Below are positions 1 to 9,739 of a DNA stretch of 64,000 bases, piece after piece (positions within the stretch are counted from its first letter, which is position 1; the number at the start of each line of letters is the position of its first letter). The notes under the pieces were generated by a model. The model worked only from the letters and a program-made list of their open reading frames with translations, was not told where the DNA came from and searched no databases. A program made the position numbers and the translations under genes. Source of the stretch: Nitrospirota bacterium (GTDB lineage: Bacteria; Nitrospirota; Thermodesulfovibrionia; Thermodesulfovibrionales; UBA9159); the NCBI GenBank assembly GCA_021790195.1, contig JAJYIF010000008.1, positions 1 through 64,000 of the forward strand. The letters run 5' to 3'.

Positions 1-1
1 C

Positions 2-1264
2 ATAAACGCTGTGAGGAACAGGGAAGGCGCGCTCGTGGTATTGAACAGGAACGCCCTCATAGCCATTGTGGACAAGCAGGGACGGGAGAAGGAAAAATAC
101 AATCTCGTCTACGGCGCCAAGCTGAAAGTCGAGGACGGAGAGAAGGTCGAATCAGGGCATCGCCTCGTTGAATGGGACCCCTATTCGACGCCGATACTTA
201 CCGAGGTCGGAGGCAGGATAGCCCTCGGCGATATTGTTGAAGGCGTCTCGGTCAAGGAAGAGGTCGATGAGGTGACCGGCCTTTCGCACAAGGTCATCAT
301 CGACTATCCCGCCACCATGAGGCCCAGGGTATCCATAAAGGACGAGCACGGGAAGACTTTGAAGATACCGGCATCGAGCAACCTCGCGCGGTATCTCCTG
401 CCCTCGGGAGCGCACATACTCGTGGAGAAGGGATCTGCCGTCTCCCCGGGCGATATCCTCGCGAAGATACCGAGGGAAACGACCAAGACAAAGGACATCA
501 CGGGAGGTCTGCCGAGGGTCGCGGAGCTCTTCGAGGCCAGGCGTCCCAAGGAGCAGGCGATCGTCACCGAGATCGACGGAGTGGTCGAGTTCCGGGGCGC
601 GCATAAGGGTATGCGCGTCGTGGTCGTCAAGGGAGGCGAGGAGGTCAGGGAGTACCATATCCCTAAGGGCAAGCATGTGAGCGTCCATGAGGGCGACTGG
701 GTGAAGGCCGGCGAGCCTTTGATGGACGGCGCTGTGAACCCGCACAGCATTCTCGATATCCTCGGTCCCAATGAACTCCAGAGCTATCTCGTGGATGAGG
801 TCCAGAAGGTATACAGGCTGCAGGGCGTCTCGATCAACGACAAACACATCGAGACGATCGTCCGCCAGATGATGCGGAAGGTCAGGATCGAAGACCCCGG
901 CGATACAGTGTTTCTCATCGGGGAGCAGGTCGACAGGATGCAGTTCCAGGAGGAAAACGAAAGGGTGAGGTCCGAAAACGGGGCCCCGGCCCAGGGAAGA
1001 CCTCTCCTGCTCGGCATCACGAAGGCCTCTCTCACGACAGAAAGCTGGGTCTCGGCGGCCTCCTTCCAGGAGACCACAAGGGTCCTCACAGAGGCGGCCC
1101 TCAATGCCCAGGTTGACGAGCTCAGGGGATTGAAGGAAAATGTGATCATGGGCCGGGTGGTGCTTGCGGGCACGGGCATGCAGAAATACCGCAATACCTT
1201 TGTGAAGAGGGAACTGCAGCCGTTGCTGGCGGCCCCTGAGCCTGCTGCCACCGAGGAAGAATAA
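2..1264 (+). CDS. rpoC: DNA-directed RNA polymerase beta-prime subunit, C-terminal part
   Basis: The frame is open to the left edge of the window, so only about the last 420 residues of the beta-prime subunit are present. Seen directly: the segment [19 protein letters not shown], then [29 protein letters not shown] and [16 protein letters not shown]. These are the conserved C-terminal blocks of beta-prime, which close the active-site cleft around the RNA-DNA hybrid. The frame ends in an acidic tail (PAATEEE). Many bacteria place rpsL, rpsG and fusA after rpoC. Here the next genes are a Mut7-C protein and a K+ channel, so the ribosomal str operon must lie elsewhere. The assignment is very safe. 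Confidence 0.97.
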   Translation: MNAVRNREGALVVLNRNALIAIVDKQGREKEKYNLVYGAKLKVEDGEKVESGHRLVEWDPYSTPILTEVGGRIALGDIVEGVSVKEEVDEVTGLSHKVIIDYPATMRPRVSIKDEHGKTLKIPASSNLARYLLPSGAHILVEKGSAVSPGDILAKIPRETTKTKDITGGLPRVAELFEARRPKEQAIVTEIDGVVEFRGAHKGMRVVVVKGGEEVREYHIPKGKHVSVHEGDWVKAGEPLMDGAVNPHSILDILGPNELQSYLVDEVQKVYRLQGVSINDKHIETIVRQMMRKVRIEDPGDTVFLIGEQVDRMQFQEENERVRSENGAPAQGRPLLLGITKASLTTESWVSAASFQETTRVLTEAALNAQVDELRGLKENVIMGRVVLAGTGMQKYRNTFVKRELQPLLAAPEPAATEEE

Positions 1265-1273
1265 TTACAACAT

Positions 1274-1349
1274 CAGGTTAAGGTCAAGGCCAAGGTTAAG
1301 GTGAGACTCCGAGTGTCTCTTCCTCAGCCTTGACCTCAACCTTAGCCTG
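1274..1349 (+). terminator. Long imperfect hairpin after rpoC
   Basis: Two 28-nt arms, 1274-1301 and 1322-1349, are inverted copies with 22 matches; every difference is a transition. A small inner stem (GAGAC/GTCTC) occupies the loop. A short T-rich run (TGGTTTATTT) follows. The position directly after the rpoC stop suggests a transcription terminator or an mRNA-stabilising structure. The arms are themselves built from AAGGTT/AAGGTC-like units, so a repeat origin is also possible. Confidence 0.45.
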
Positions 1350-1367
1350 TGGTTTATTTCATCAAAG

Positions 1368-1841
1368 ATGAAATTCATCGCTGACGCCATGCTGGGCCGC
1401 CTCGCCAGGTGGCTGAGGCTTCTCGGTTTCGATACCTTGTACTACCGGGACATAAGTGACGGCGATCTTCTCAAACACGCAGTCCGGGAGGAGCGGATCT
1501 TGCTCACGAGGGACACGCACTTCCTTAATATCAAGAACCTCGGAAAGCTCCTCATGCTCCATTCCGATTGTCCGCTGGAGCAGGTAAGGGAAGTCCTTGC
1601 CGCGTTTGATATAAAAGCGTTCTGCCCCGCCAGATGCCCCGGCTGTAACGGCGCGCTCAGCCCGGCAGATAAAAAGGAAGTGAGGGACCTGGTGCCCGAG
1701 CATATCTTTTTTGCCCACTCGAGTTTCCAGTCATGCCGCTCCTGCGGCAAGGTCTTCTGGGAGGGGACCCATCTGAAGAGGTTCAGGGAGAGGATAGGTC
1801 CTCTCATCGGAGAAGGCGGTCGGGAGGCCGGCAAGAAATGA
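1368..1841 (+). CDS. Mut7-C RNase domain protein (PIN-like, with zinc ribbon)
   Basis: This 157-residue protein starts with FIADAMLGRLARWLRLLG, contains ILLTRDTHFL, and ends with a four-cysteine zinc ribbon (CPGC and CRSC pairs). This is the typical layout of the Mut7-C (DUF82) family, named after the C-terminal domain of the C. elegans exonuclease Mut-7. The fold is PIN-like, and RNase activity is proposed for the family; the substrate is unknown. The conserved Asp near the N-terminus and the Arg-Asp in the middle are the expected acidic positions. The stop codon overlaps the start of the K+ channel gene (ATGATG junction), so the two are probably translated together, although no functional link is evident. 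Confidence 0.8.
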   Translation: MKFIADAMLGRLARWLRLLGFDTLYYRDISDGDLLKHAVREERILLTRDTHFLNIKNLGKLLMLHSDCPLEQVREVLAAFDIKAFCPARCPGCNGALSPADKKEVRDLVPEHIFFAHSSFQSCRSCGKVFWEGTHLKRFRERIGPLIGEGGREAGKK

Positions 1842-2842
1842 TGACGAGGGTGCAGCGGCAGTTCATCGTCTCGCTCATGCTGATAGCGGTGGTGATCCTT
1901 ATAGGCACGGCCGGCTATATGCTTATCGAGGGCTGGGCGATGTTAGATGCCCTTTATATGACGGTAATAACGATAACGACCGTCGGGTACGGCGAGGTCC
2001 ACAAGCTCTCGCACGGCGGGCAGGTGTTTACCCTTTTTCTGATAGTCTTCGGGGTCGGCACGATACTCTACACCTTCAACAATGCGGCTAGGATCGTTAT
2101 CGAGGGAGAGATACAGGAAATCTTCGGGAGGAGAAAAGTGGAAAAGAAGATCAGGGAATTGAAAGACCACTATATTGTCTGCGGGTTCGGCAGGATGGGC
2201 AGCGTCATATGCAGGGAGCTGAAGGAAAAGGGAGCGAGGTTCGTGGTTGTGGAAAAGGAAGCGGCCATGATCGAGGGCTCGGAGACAGGGCCCCTTTTTG
2301 TGAAGGGGGACGCCACAAAAGACGAAGTCCTGAGAGAGGCGGGCATAGAGAGGGCAAAGGGTCTGATCTCGGTGCTGCCCACGGATGCGGAGAACCTTTA
2401 TGTCGTCCTGAGCGCGAAGGTGCTCAACCCCGACCTCAATATCGTCGCGAGGGCGGGAGAGGAGGGCTCGGAGCAGAAGCTCCTGAGGGCCGGCGCGGAC
2501 CGGGTCGTTTCACCGTATCACATCGGCGGATTGAGGATCGCGCACACGGTGCTCAAGCCCTCCGTAGTGGACTTCATAGAATTCGCGACACGCTCCGGCA
2601 ATATCGACCTTCAGATGGAGGAGGTATATGTCCATGAGGGCGCGGGCATAGCGGGCTCGACGCTCGACCAATGCGGCATAGGAAGGGAGCTCGGCATCAT
2701 AATCGTTGCGATAAAGAGAACGGGCGGGGGCATGAAGTTCAACCCGACCTTCAAGACGGTCATCAGACCGGGCGACATCCTGATAGCCCTTGGCGAGACT
2801 ACAAAGCTCAAGATACTCGAAGAGATGGCCGAGAGGAAATAG
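1838..2842 (+). CDS. Potassium channel with TrkA-N/RCK domain
   Basis: The 334-residue product has two membrane helices (about residues 8-30 and 62-82) around a pore loop with the K+ selectivity filter TVGYG. A cytoplasmic RCK module follows: a Rossmann nucleotide-binding part (HYIVCGFGRMGS, GxGxxG type) and a TrkA-C part near the end (IRPGDILIALGETTKL). It is a two-helix ligand-gated K+ channel of the MthK/Kch type, likely gated by a nucleotide or ion at the RCK ring. The start at 1838 was chosen because it overlaps the previous stop codon; the frame is open further upstream, but that stretch lies inside the Mut7-C gene. Confidence 0.9.
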   Translation: MMTRVQRQFIVSLMLIAVVILIGTAGYMLIEGWAMLDALYMTVITITTVGYGEVHKLSHGGQVFTLFLIVFGVGTILYTFNNAARIVIEGEIQEIFGRRKVEKKIRELKDHYIVCGFGRMGSVICRELKEKGARFVVVEKEAAMIEGSETGPLFVKGDATKDEVLREAGIERAKGLISVLPTDAENLYVVLSAKVLNPDLNIVARAGEEGSEQKLLRAGADRVVSPYHIGGLRIAHTVLKPSVVDFIEFATRSGNIDLQMEEVYVHEGAGIAGSTLDQCGIGRELGIIIVAIKRTGGGMKFNPTFKTVIRPGDILIALGETTKLKILEEMAERK

Positions 2843-2883
2843 GTTCTGATATGATAGTCTTATAAGTAAAGAAGGAGAGAGCT

Positions 2884-2928
2884 ATGCCAAGAGCGAGCAT
2901 GAACCGGACAACTGATTCTGGGAGGTGA
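2884..2928 (+). other. Possible 14-codon leader ORF before the antitoxin gene
   Basis: An ATG at 2884, preceded by AAGGAGAGAGCT, opens a 14-codon frame whose TGA lies inside the GGGAGGTGA ribosome-binding site of the antitoxin at 2930. Translation of this leader could couple to, or mask, antitoxin initiation. It may equally be chance; there is no other support. Confidence 0.25.
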
Positions 2929-2929
2929 T

Positions 2930-3151
2930 ATGAAAAAAATAACCGCGACAGATACCATTTCATTGTCAATACCTGAAAGAATCCAGCTTGTGGAGGATAT
3001 TTGGGATACGATAGCAACAAGGGCTGAGGCAGTTGAATTGACGGCTGACGAGAAAAGGGTGATCGATGAACGCCTTGAAAGTTATCACAAGAATCCCGCT
3101 TTGGGTTCCCCATGGGAAACTGTCAATAAGAGGATATTGGGCAGACAATGA
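2930..3151 (+). CDS. Addiction-module antitoxin, putative
   Basis: This 73-residue acidic protein has the pattern of the unstable antitoxin family known as 'putative addiction module component': an N-terminal LSIPERIQLVEDIWDTI helix and a C-terminal part with ELTADEKRVIDERLESYHKNP and a Trp near the end (SPWETV). It would bind and neutralise the RelE/ParE-type toxin encoded directly downstream, and probably represses its own operon. A strong GGGAGGTGA ribosome-binding site supports the start. Its stop overlaps the toxin start (ATGA), the usual arrangement that keeps the antitoxin in excess. Confidence 0.82.
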   Translation: MKKITATDTISLSIPERIQLVEDIWDTIATRAEAVELTADEKRVIDERLESYHKNPALGSPWETVNKRILGRQ

Positions 3152-3450
3152 AATGGGAAGTCATTGTTAGGCCTGAAGCCGAAGATGACTTAAAGGAAGC
3201 CTTTTCGTGGTATGAAGACAGACGCGCGGGGCTAGGTTATGACTTCCTTCTGCAGGTCGATGCCGCAATAAGTTTCATAACGCGAGATCCCGAGATTCAT
3301 CCAATAGAATACAAAGGAACAAGGAAGCATCTTATCAAGCGGTTTCCATACAAGATCGTTTATCTGGTAGATGGGAAAAAAGAGAAGGTCATAATCCTTG
3401 CTGTAATTCACGGCAGAAGAAGACCTGATTTGACAGAGGAAAGAATATAG
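3148..3450 (+). CDS. RelE/ParE-family toxin
   Basis: This 100-residue basic protein has the RelE/ParE fold pattern: EVIVRPEAEDDLKEAFSWYE at the start, the middle motif RKHLIKRFPYKIVYLV, and the end VIILAVIHGRRRPD. ParE members poison gyrase and RelE members cut ribosome-bound mRNA; sequence alone does not say which applies here. The RFPYKIVY core and the HGRRRP tail are typical of the plasmid-stabilisation (ParE-like) branch. It overlaps the antitoxin by four bases and so forms one operon. The pair lies alone between housekeeping genes and the pilus operon, a common place for such mobile modules. Confidence 0.83.
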   Translation: MKWEVIVRPEAEDDLKEAFSWYEDRRAGLGYDFLLQVDAAISFITRDPEIHPIEYKGTRKHLIKRFPYKIVYLVDGKKEKVIILAVIHGRRRPDLTEERI

Positions 3451-3930
3451 GGCATCATATCTTATTGTATCCTCACCGGGGCCTTTGATATACTTACCCT
3501 TCTTCCCTCTGTGACTCGGTGACTCTGCGTTCTTTGCGTTCTTTGCGCGAGACCGTTTCTTATTGATCAAACATTTTCTTCGATTAACTTCAAGATGCAC
3601 AAAATGTATAAAAAAAACCACAAAATGTGTAGATATCGAAAGAAATGATTTGTTAAAATTCACTTATGTTTTTTCTGGTGCGGCCCGATTTGAGGGATTT
3701 TTTTCGGTCAGGTCGTCAGAAAAATTTGTACGAGCGGGTTGGATGTTTTGCAACTGAAGGGGAAATAGATGCAGGCGCGCATATCGTTTCTTGATCGATC
3801 ACGATCTCCCCATCACAGGCGCGTCGGACGGCTTATTTGCCGGTCTTATATTTTTGGAGAAGCCCGTTTAAAGAATTAAAAGATTTCTTGAGGGAAGAGG
3901 GCGCAGCGGCCTGACAAGGAGGGGGTCAGC
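3451..3930 (+). other. 480-base gene-free stretch upstream of pilY1
   Basis: No convincing gene was found. At 3527-3544 there is a tandem 9-mer (GCGTTCTTT twice), part of a dispersed repeat also seen near 13250 and 26157. The middle is AT-rich (3560-3670). The last 20 bases hold a strong ribosome-binding site (AAGGAGGGGG) for pilY1. I looked for a cyclic-di-GMP riboswitch, which often precedes pilY1 in related bacteria, and could not recognise one. Confidence 0.5.
3501..3560. repeat. Dispersed TTTGCG-type repeat
   Basis: The stretch holds GCGTTCTTT twice in tandem (3527-3535, 3536-3544) followed by GCGCG. The same word family recurs around 13247-13280 (TTCTTTGCGACCTTTGCG) and, inverted, at 26157-26172 (CGCAAAGAACGCAAAG). 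Each copy lies between genes, which points to a small intergenic repeat family. Confidence 0.5.
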
Positions 3931-6900
3931 ATGAGATATCGCTGGTTTTTAGGCAGAACATTTATCACAATAGTTTTTCTTCTTCTCGCTCTTTTTGTGT
4001 CCGAAATATCTTACGGGGCATCAGCCCCCACCATGAATAATTATTGCGTTGTGCCTCCTTTTGCTTCCCAGGCAGTCCCGCCGCTCGTCATGCTTATTTT
4101 GTCGAAAGACCAGCAGCAGTTTTTCGCCGCATATACAGACACCGTCGACCTTGACGGAGACGGCGTGCCCGATGTCACTTATAAGGATTCAATTGCTTAC
4201 TATGGATATTTTGACTCCAACAAGTGCTATGACTATTCCAGCGGGGTATTTGTGCCCTCCGGATGGGTGAGCGGCTATAACTCTTCCACCGGCACGACCA
4301 CGAACCATTATTGCTCTGGCAACTGGAGCGGGAATTTTATGAACTGGGCTACTATGTCTCGTCTTGATGTGCTCTTGAAGGTCGTTTATGGCGGAAGAAG
4401 AGATACGCCTGAGAATAATAATAATACCGTGCTGTCGACAGTGCTTGTGCCCGATGATGCCCACGCGAGAGCAAAGGTCTATACAGGTTCTGACCTTGCC
4501 CAGCTGACGCCCGGAACAAATACTGCCATAACCATGTGTGTGGCTAATTGCACCGGTAACCAATCAAATGCCTCTTGCAATGAGACAAGCGGAAGAGTGG
4601 ACGTTTATTGGGGTGACAAGACAACAGGCCCGGCATCGCCGTCTAATACCGGCGGGCAGTACTACCCTGATGCAGCGAGCCATGATGGTGGCAGTGTCTC
4701 CGGGAATCCCGGACAATGCAGATATAAATATCAGGGCGATACTGTGGGATTGAGCGGCGGCACGACCTATTATACAAAAGTGCAGGTTTGCACCTTTTCC
4801 GGTACAGATTCAAGTATGATCGAGCCCAATTGCATGGAGTATGGCACGTCTTCGAATCCGGCATGGAGGCCGGCCGGTCTGATGCAGAAATACGGGACAA
4901 ACAGACACGGCACCTTGGATACAACCCAGTGGACAAACCAGATGTACTTTGGCCTTATGACCGGTAGTTATGACAAGAACAAGAGCGGCGGAGTGATAAG
5001 GAGCAACATCTCAAGCATAAACTCAGAGATAGGCAGCACGGATGGGAAAAAGAAGAACAGTTCATCTTTAATTCAGACACTACAAATGTTTTCGCCCGCT
5101 GACTACGACTGGAAGGCTAAGGACTGGGGCAGCGGCTGCGGCTTGTCGGCGACTTTCACTGAAGGAAATTGCAGGGACTGGGGCAATCCGATAGGAGAGG
5201 AGTATTATGAGGCGCTGCGCTACTTTATTGGCAAGCAAGCGCCTAGAAAAGAATATGCCGGGGGAGACACGAGTTCAATCTTTGCAAATATGCCTAACCA
5301 GTCAGTCCCTAATGCGTGGTGCAACCCTTACGATCCGAGCAACACAGGTGACGGTACGAGCGCTACCTGCGCATATTTTCCTCCCTGTTCAAAGCCTTTT
5401 ATTCTGATACTAAGCGACATATATCCCTCGTTCGACTCGGATCAACTGCCGGGTTCTAATTTTGGAGGGATTGCGGACGATTCAGGATACAGTCTGAATG
5501 TCGATAGTCTTCTGGATACTTCGCATTCAAGTTTTAACAAACTAGAGCTGGCGAATAACAGTCTAACGAGCATATTTATCGGCGATGAAGGCGCTAGTGT
5601 CCCGATCCAGTATGAATGTACTGCCAAACCGACGACCGACGTCGGATTTGTTAGGGGTCTCTGCCCTGAGGAGCCTGCAAAGGAAGGCTCCTATTATTTG
5701 CCGGGCCTCGCTTGGTGGGCGCGTACGCAGGGGTTCAATAATAATGGTCAGCATAAGGTCACTACCTTTGCTGTTGCGACACCTACAAAGATGCCGGACC
5801 TCGAGATTAACGTGAATACCAGTACCGGCACCAAGACCGTGCAGATACTTCCCATTTTTAAGGATTTAAGCATGGCCCCGTCACGAGGACAGCTTGCAAA
5901 TTTTAGGATATTGACGACCGCAACCCCAACCGGCGGAACGTGTTCAGCAGGCTCGACCAATTGTGTACCCTGTCCTTCGCTCGATTCAGACTGTACAACG
6001 CAACAGGGCAAAAGATATCAATACGGTTATGAGATGATGTGGGACGACTCGGGCCAGGGCAATGATTACGACCTTGACATTCAGTACAGGATATTCGTCC
6101 GGGATAATAATAACGGCACCGTTACAGTCAAAACGAAAGGCGTCTATGCGGCTGCTGGACATACTGATGTCGGCGGTTACAGCATCAACGGGGTTTCGAG
6201 TCCGGGTGAATATTTTGAAATAGGATGCGGAAACAACACTGACAATTGCAGAAGATATTGCAGTAATAATACTACATGTGGAACAGCTTATAAGGATGAT
6301 GAGGTGACTATTGCTAATTACAATATGCCGCCCGCCAATGGTGCTGGAATGCTGGATTCAACGATAGTAAGGACTTTTACAGTCGCGGACACTAGCGCTG
6401 ACTTTCTCGAAAACCCTTTGTACTATGCGGCAAAGTACGGCGGGTTTGACGACAGGAACGGCAATAACATTCCCGACCAAACCGCGGAGTGGTACGATTC
6501 CGATAGAAACCTGCCGAATACCTATTTTTATGCCTCGAACCCGAACGCGCTCGAAGGCCAGCTTGAAACTGCTTTCCAGGATATCCTCAAGCGGGCCTCT
6601 TCCGGCACAGCGGTCTCAGTCCTTGCCTCCAGCGGCGGCAGCGGCGCCCTTATCCAGCAGGCAGTTTTTTTCCCGCTAAAGGATTTCACAGAGGCGGGCG
6701 GCAAGCTGAAGCAAATTATGTGGACCGGACAGCTTCAGAACCTGTGGTATTATATCGACCCTATTCTCAAGAGCAGCTCAATAAGAGAGGAGACCGACGA
6801 CTCTTCTTCTCCCTACAAGCTCGATCTTGCGAACGATTACATCATAAATTTCTTTTTCGACAACACTGAGAATAAGACAAGGGTGAACCGTTCCAGGGAT

Positions 6901-9150
6901 AACCGGGATGGGACATATACGTATATAGATACCGTCGAGATAGATCAGCTTAAGAATCTGTGGGAGGCGGGCAATATGCTCTGGAATAGAGACCTTTCTA
7001 CCTCGCCGAGAAAACTATATACATATCCCATTAAAGATACTACCGGCGCTAAGCTGACGTTCACCCCGCCCTATGATTTGTCGACCGGCGCGGCGGCTCA
7101 ATTCACGACCACCAATGAACCAAATTTGAGGCTTGACCTTCAAGTTGCATCGTCGGATACAACAACAGGCGCAAGCATAATCAATTACATAACCGGTTAT
7201 GACGTGGACGTGGCGGGGTCCCACAGAAACAGAACAGTGAGCAATAAGGTATGGAAACTCGCAGATATCGTGGACTCCACTCCCAGCACGGAATCGTCGA
7301 TGCAATTGAATGATTACAATCTAACCCCGCCGGGCGGATATAGTGACACCACGTACGGGGCCTATATCGGATCAAATGACTACAAAAATAGGGGAATCGT
7401 CTACGTCGGCACGAACGATGGAATGTTCCACGCAATCAGGCTTGGCACCTTCAGCTCACTTTACGACCCGTCGAACAAAAACCTTATCGCGCAATTGTCG
7501 GGTTCCGGCCTCGGAACAGAGGAGTGGGCCTATATTCCATATAACACTCTACCGTACCTGCGGTATTTTGCCGATCCCAATTATTGTCATCTCTATTATG
7601 TGGATGCGACCCCTTTTCTGTTCGATGCTATGATAGCGAGACCGTCGAGTTGCACGGCGACAAATGACTGGGATTGCACAAAGAATACTGCCACAGATGG
7701 AAGCGGGAATCTTGATTTGAGTAACACGAGTTGGCGAACTGTTGTGATCGGCGGTATGGGTCTTGGCGGGGCTTGTAAGGCTTATGATACTAAGTGCTCG
7801 ACCGATACGCCCAATGGGGTATGCGCTCCGAATACTTTAGCGGATGGCACGAGCATCGGTTATTCATCCTATTTCGCCCTTGACGTTACGGAGCCGCTCA
7901 CCCCCCATCTTCTGTGGGAGTTCTCAGATCCGGAATTGGGATACACTACCTCGGGGCCGGCGATTGTAAAGATATCCGCTACTCAGTCGGATGGCGTTAC
8001 GCCTGATAAGACAAAGAACGGAAAGTGGTTCGCTGTCTTCGCCTCGGGTCCTACCGGACCTATCGATACGACGAGCCGCCAGTTCATGGGGACGTCCGAT
8101 CAAAAGCTGAGGCTCTTTATTCTTGATTTGAAAACAGGGACGGTGTTGAGAAAGATAATCATGGACGGCTCGGTCCAGGCTGACGGCACCAGCTTGCCGA
8201 CCCTTGCCAACGCGTTTGGAGGCTCTCTGATGTACTCAACCGTGGACGTTGACAGGGCGTACGTCAGCCATCCTGGAAACTATCAGGACGACGTGGTCTA
8301 TATCGGTTATTCACAGGCATCCGGCACTGGTTGGGCCGGGGGGGTTTTACGCCTCCAGACGAACGAAAACCTCGATCCGGCAAAGTGGACGGTCAGCACT
8401 CTGATCAGCGGAATTGGTCCTGTAAGCACTTCTGTTGATCATATCCTGGATACAAGGGGCAAGACTATAACGAAGAGCGGAGTAGTGCAGATAATAAAAG
8501 GAGAGTTCTGGACATATTTCGGGTCTGGTAGGTACTTCTATAAGTACGGCAGCACTGTTGATGACACTTCCGATTTATCTCAAAGGGCAATCTATGGTGT
8601 CAAGGACCCCTGTTATAACAAGAACGGCGATAACGCCTATGCCAAGAATTGCAGCGATTCTGCGACTGTGGGAAATCTTGTTGATGCGACATCGACAGCG
8701 CCCACAACAGAGGATTCAAGTAAGAACGGATGGGTTATATATCTCAACCAATGCGCCAACTCAAGCGGGGCGGTTGTTTCTTCCTGCACAGATTCGTCGA
8801 TGTTCTACGGCAATGAAAGGGTGATAACAAATCCTGTTTCATCTCCGTTGGGTGCAGTTTTCTTCACGACTTTTGTCCCGTCCGCTGATGCCTGCGGGTT
8901 CGGCGGAAATTCATATCTCTGGGCCGTTGGGTATAACACGGGTGGACAGGTATCTTCGGCAGCGCTGAGAGGGACTGCATTGATCCAGGTGTCCACAGGC
9001 AGCATAGAACAGATTGATCTAAAGAGCGCTTTTACCGCGTCCTCCGGAAGAAAGACTGGCGCGATAGTAGGTAAGCCACCGGGCCCCGGCGTTGCTCTGG
9101 TGTTGCCTCCTCGTCCAGCCAAGCGGATCCTCCATATCAGGGAGAGATGA
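3931..9150 (+). CDS. pilY1: Type IV pilus tip-associated protein PilY1
   Basis: The product is 1739 residues with an N-terminal signal peptide (hydrophobic core FITIVFLLLALFV, cleavage near SYGASA). An early calcium-loop-like segment DTVDLDGDGVPDVTYKD follows. The C-terminal half carries the PilY1 beta-propeller, recognisable by GIVYVGTNDGMFHA, AYIPYNTLPYLRYF and the closing GKPPGPGVALVLPPRPAKR. PilY1 sits at the pilus tip, promotes pilus extension and acts in adhesion or surface sensing, often through Ca2+ binding (a DRNGNN-type loop is seen around residue 845). It leads an operon of minor pilins; in Pseudomonas the order is reversed, with pilY1 after pilX. The protein is rich in Cys pairs, consistent with export. 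A strong ribosome-binding site supports the start. Confidence 0.93.
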   Translation: MRYRWFLGRTFITIVFLLLALFVSEISYGASAPTMNNYCVVPPFASQAVPPLVMLILSKDQQQFFAAYTDTVDLDGDGVPDVTYKDSIAYYGYFDSNKCYDYSSGVFVPSGWVSGYNSSTGTTTNHYCSGNWSGNFMNWATMSRLDVLLKVVYGGRRDTPENNNNTVLSTVLVPDDAHARAKVYTGSDLAQLTPGTNTAITMCVANCTGNQSNASCNETSGRVDVYWGDKTTGPASPSNTGGQYYPDAASHDGGSVSGNPGQCRYKYQGDTVGLSGGTTYYTKVQVCTFSGTDSSMIEPNCMEYGTSSNPAWRPAGLMQKYGTNRHGTLDTTQWTNQMYFGLMTGSYDKNKSGGVIRSNISSINSEIGSTDGKKKNSSSLIQTLQMFSPADYDWKAKDWGSGCGLSATFTEGNCRDWGNPIGEEYYEALRYFIGKQAPRKEYAGGDTSSIFANMPNQSVPNAWCNPYDPSNTGDGTSATCAYFPPCSKPFILILSDIYPSFDSDQLPGSNFGGIADDSGYSLNVDSLLDTSHSSFNKLELANNSLTSIFIGDEGASVPIQYECTAKPTTDVGFVRGLCPEEPAKEGSYYLPGLAWWARTQGFNNNGQHKVTTFAVATPTKMPDLEINVNTSTGTKTVQILPIFKDLSMAPSRGQLANFRILTTATPTGGTCSAGSTNCVPCPSLDSDCTTQQGKRYQYGYEMMWDDSGQGNDYDLDIQYRIFVRDNNNGTVTVKTKGVYAAAGHTDVGGYSINGVSSPGEYFEIGCGNNTDNCRRYCSNNTTCGTAYKDDEVTIANYNMPPANGAGMLDSTIVRTFTVADTSADFLENPLYYAAKYGGFDDRNGNNIPDQTAEWYDSDRNLPNTYFYASNPNALEGQLETAFQDILKRASSGTAVSVLASSGGSGALIQQAVFFPLKDFTEAGGKLKQIMWTGQLQNLWYYIDPILKSSSIREETDDSSSPYKLDLANDYIINFFFDNTENKTRVNRSRDNRDGTYTYIDTVEIDQLKNLWEAGNMLWNRDLSTSPRKLYTYPIKDTTGAKLTFTPPYDLSTGAAAQFTTTNEPNLRLDLQVASSDTTTGASIINYITGYDVDVAGSHRNRTVSNKVWKLADIVDSTPSTESSMQLNDYNLTPPGGYSDTTYGAYIGSNDYKNRGIVYVGTNDGMFHAIRLGTFSSLYDPSNKNLIAQLSGSGLGTEEWAYIPYNTLPYLRYFADPNYCHLYYVDATPFLFDAMIARPSSCTATNDWDCTKNTATDGSGNLDLSNTSWRTVVIGGMGLGGACKAYDTKCSTDTPNGVCAPNTLADGTSIGYSSYFALDVTEPLTPHLLWEFSDPELGYTTSGPAIVKISATQSDGVTPDKTKNGKWFAVFASGPTGPIDTTSRQFMGTSDQKLRLFILDLKTGTVLRKIIMDGSVQADGTSLPTLANAFGGSLMYSTVDVDRAYVSHPGNYQDDVVYIGYSQASGTGWAGGVLRLQTNENLDPAKWTVSTLISGIGPVSTSVDHILDTRGKTITKSGVVQIIKGEFWTYFGSGRYFYKYGSTVDDTSDLSQRAIYGVKDPCYNKNGDNAYAKNCSDSATVGNLVDATSTAPTTEDSSKNGWVIYLNQCANSSGAVVSSCTDSSMFYGNERVITNPVSSPLGAVFFTTFVPSADACGFGGNSYLWAVGYNTGGQVSSAALRGTALIQVSTGSIEQIDLKSAFTASSGRKTGAIVGKPPGPGVALVLPPRPAKRILHIRER

Positions 9151-9151
9151 G

Positions 9152-9739
9152 ATGTTTGAATGGAAGGTCAAGGTTGTGAAGGCTTACCGATTCGACCGTG
9201 ACCTTTTCGAGAAGAAGATAAAAGGAAACTCAGGATTTTCTTTGATCGAGCTCTTGATCGTGGTGAGCGTTGCAGGTATCCTTATGGCCATAGCGGGCGT
9301 CCAATATTCGGCGTGGGTGACCAAGGCCGGCGTGGAGAGGGAGATAAGGGCTATGTATGTTGACCTGATGAATACGAGACTAAGGGCGATGCAGAGAAAC
9401 AGATTGCATTTCGTGGATTTTAGTGTCAACAATCAATACACGGTTTATGAAGACACATACGACGGCATGCTTTCGACTTATACGCCGGACGGCGACGGCT
9501 CTTTGCAGAAGACAAGTCCTGGAGACACGATTGTATTACAGACGCGAACAAAGAATAGTATCATTCCCGACTTGACCTCGGGACTTAAGATCTTTTACTT
9601 TGACAGAAACGGGCTTCCGTCGCTGACAGGAGATATAAGGCTTAGCTCAAGCGTCTCGCCTGACTATGACTGTATTTTGTTAGCTCAAACAAGAATAAAT
9701 CTGGGGAAATGGGATGGCACCACCTGCAATATCAGATAA
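9152..9739 (+). CDS. FimT/GspH-like minor pilin precursor
   Basis: This 195-residue prepilin has an unusually long charged leader (about 28 residues) before the prepilin peptidase site, which reads SG^FSLIELLIVVSVAGIL. The hydrophobic N-terminal helix and a C-terminal mixed globular domain match the FimT/GspH group that forms the priming complex of type IV pili. The start at 9152 lies two bases after the pilY1 stop. The frame is also open upstream of this ATG, but that stretch is inside pilY1. The product would be cleaved and N-methylated by PilD before assembly. Confidence 0.85.
   Translation: MFEWKVKVVKAYRFDRDLFEKKIKGNSGFSLIELLIVVSVAGILMAIAGVQYSAWVTKAGVEREIRAMYVDLMNTRLRAMQRNRLHFVDFSVNNQYTVYEDTYDGMLSTYTPDGDGSLQKTSPGDTIVLQTRTKNSIIPDLTSGLKIFYFDRNGLPSLTGDIRLSSSVSPDYDCILLAQTRINLGKWDGTTCNIR

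Noticed and set aside
3700-3930. Cyclic-di-GMP riboswitch before pilY1
   Set aside because: Expected from related pilY1 genes, but the conserved tetraloop and receptor words were not found.
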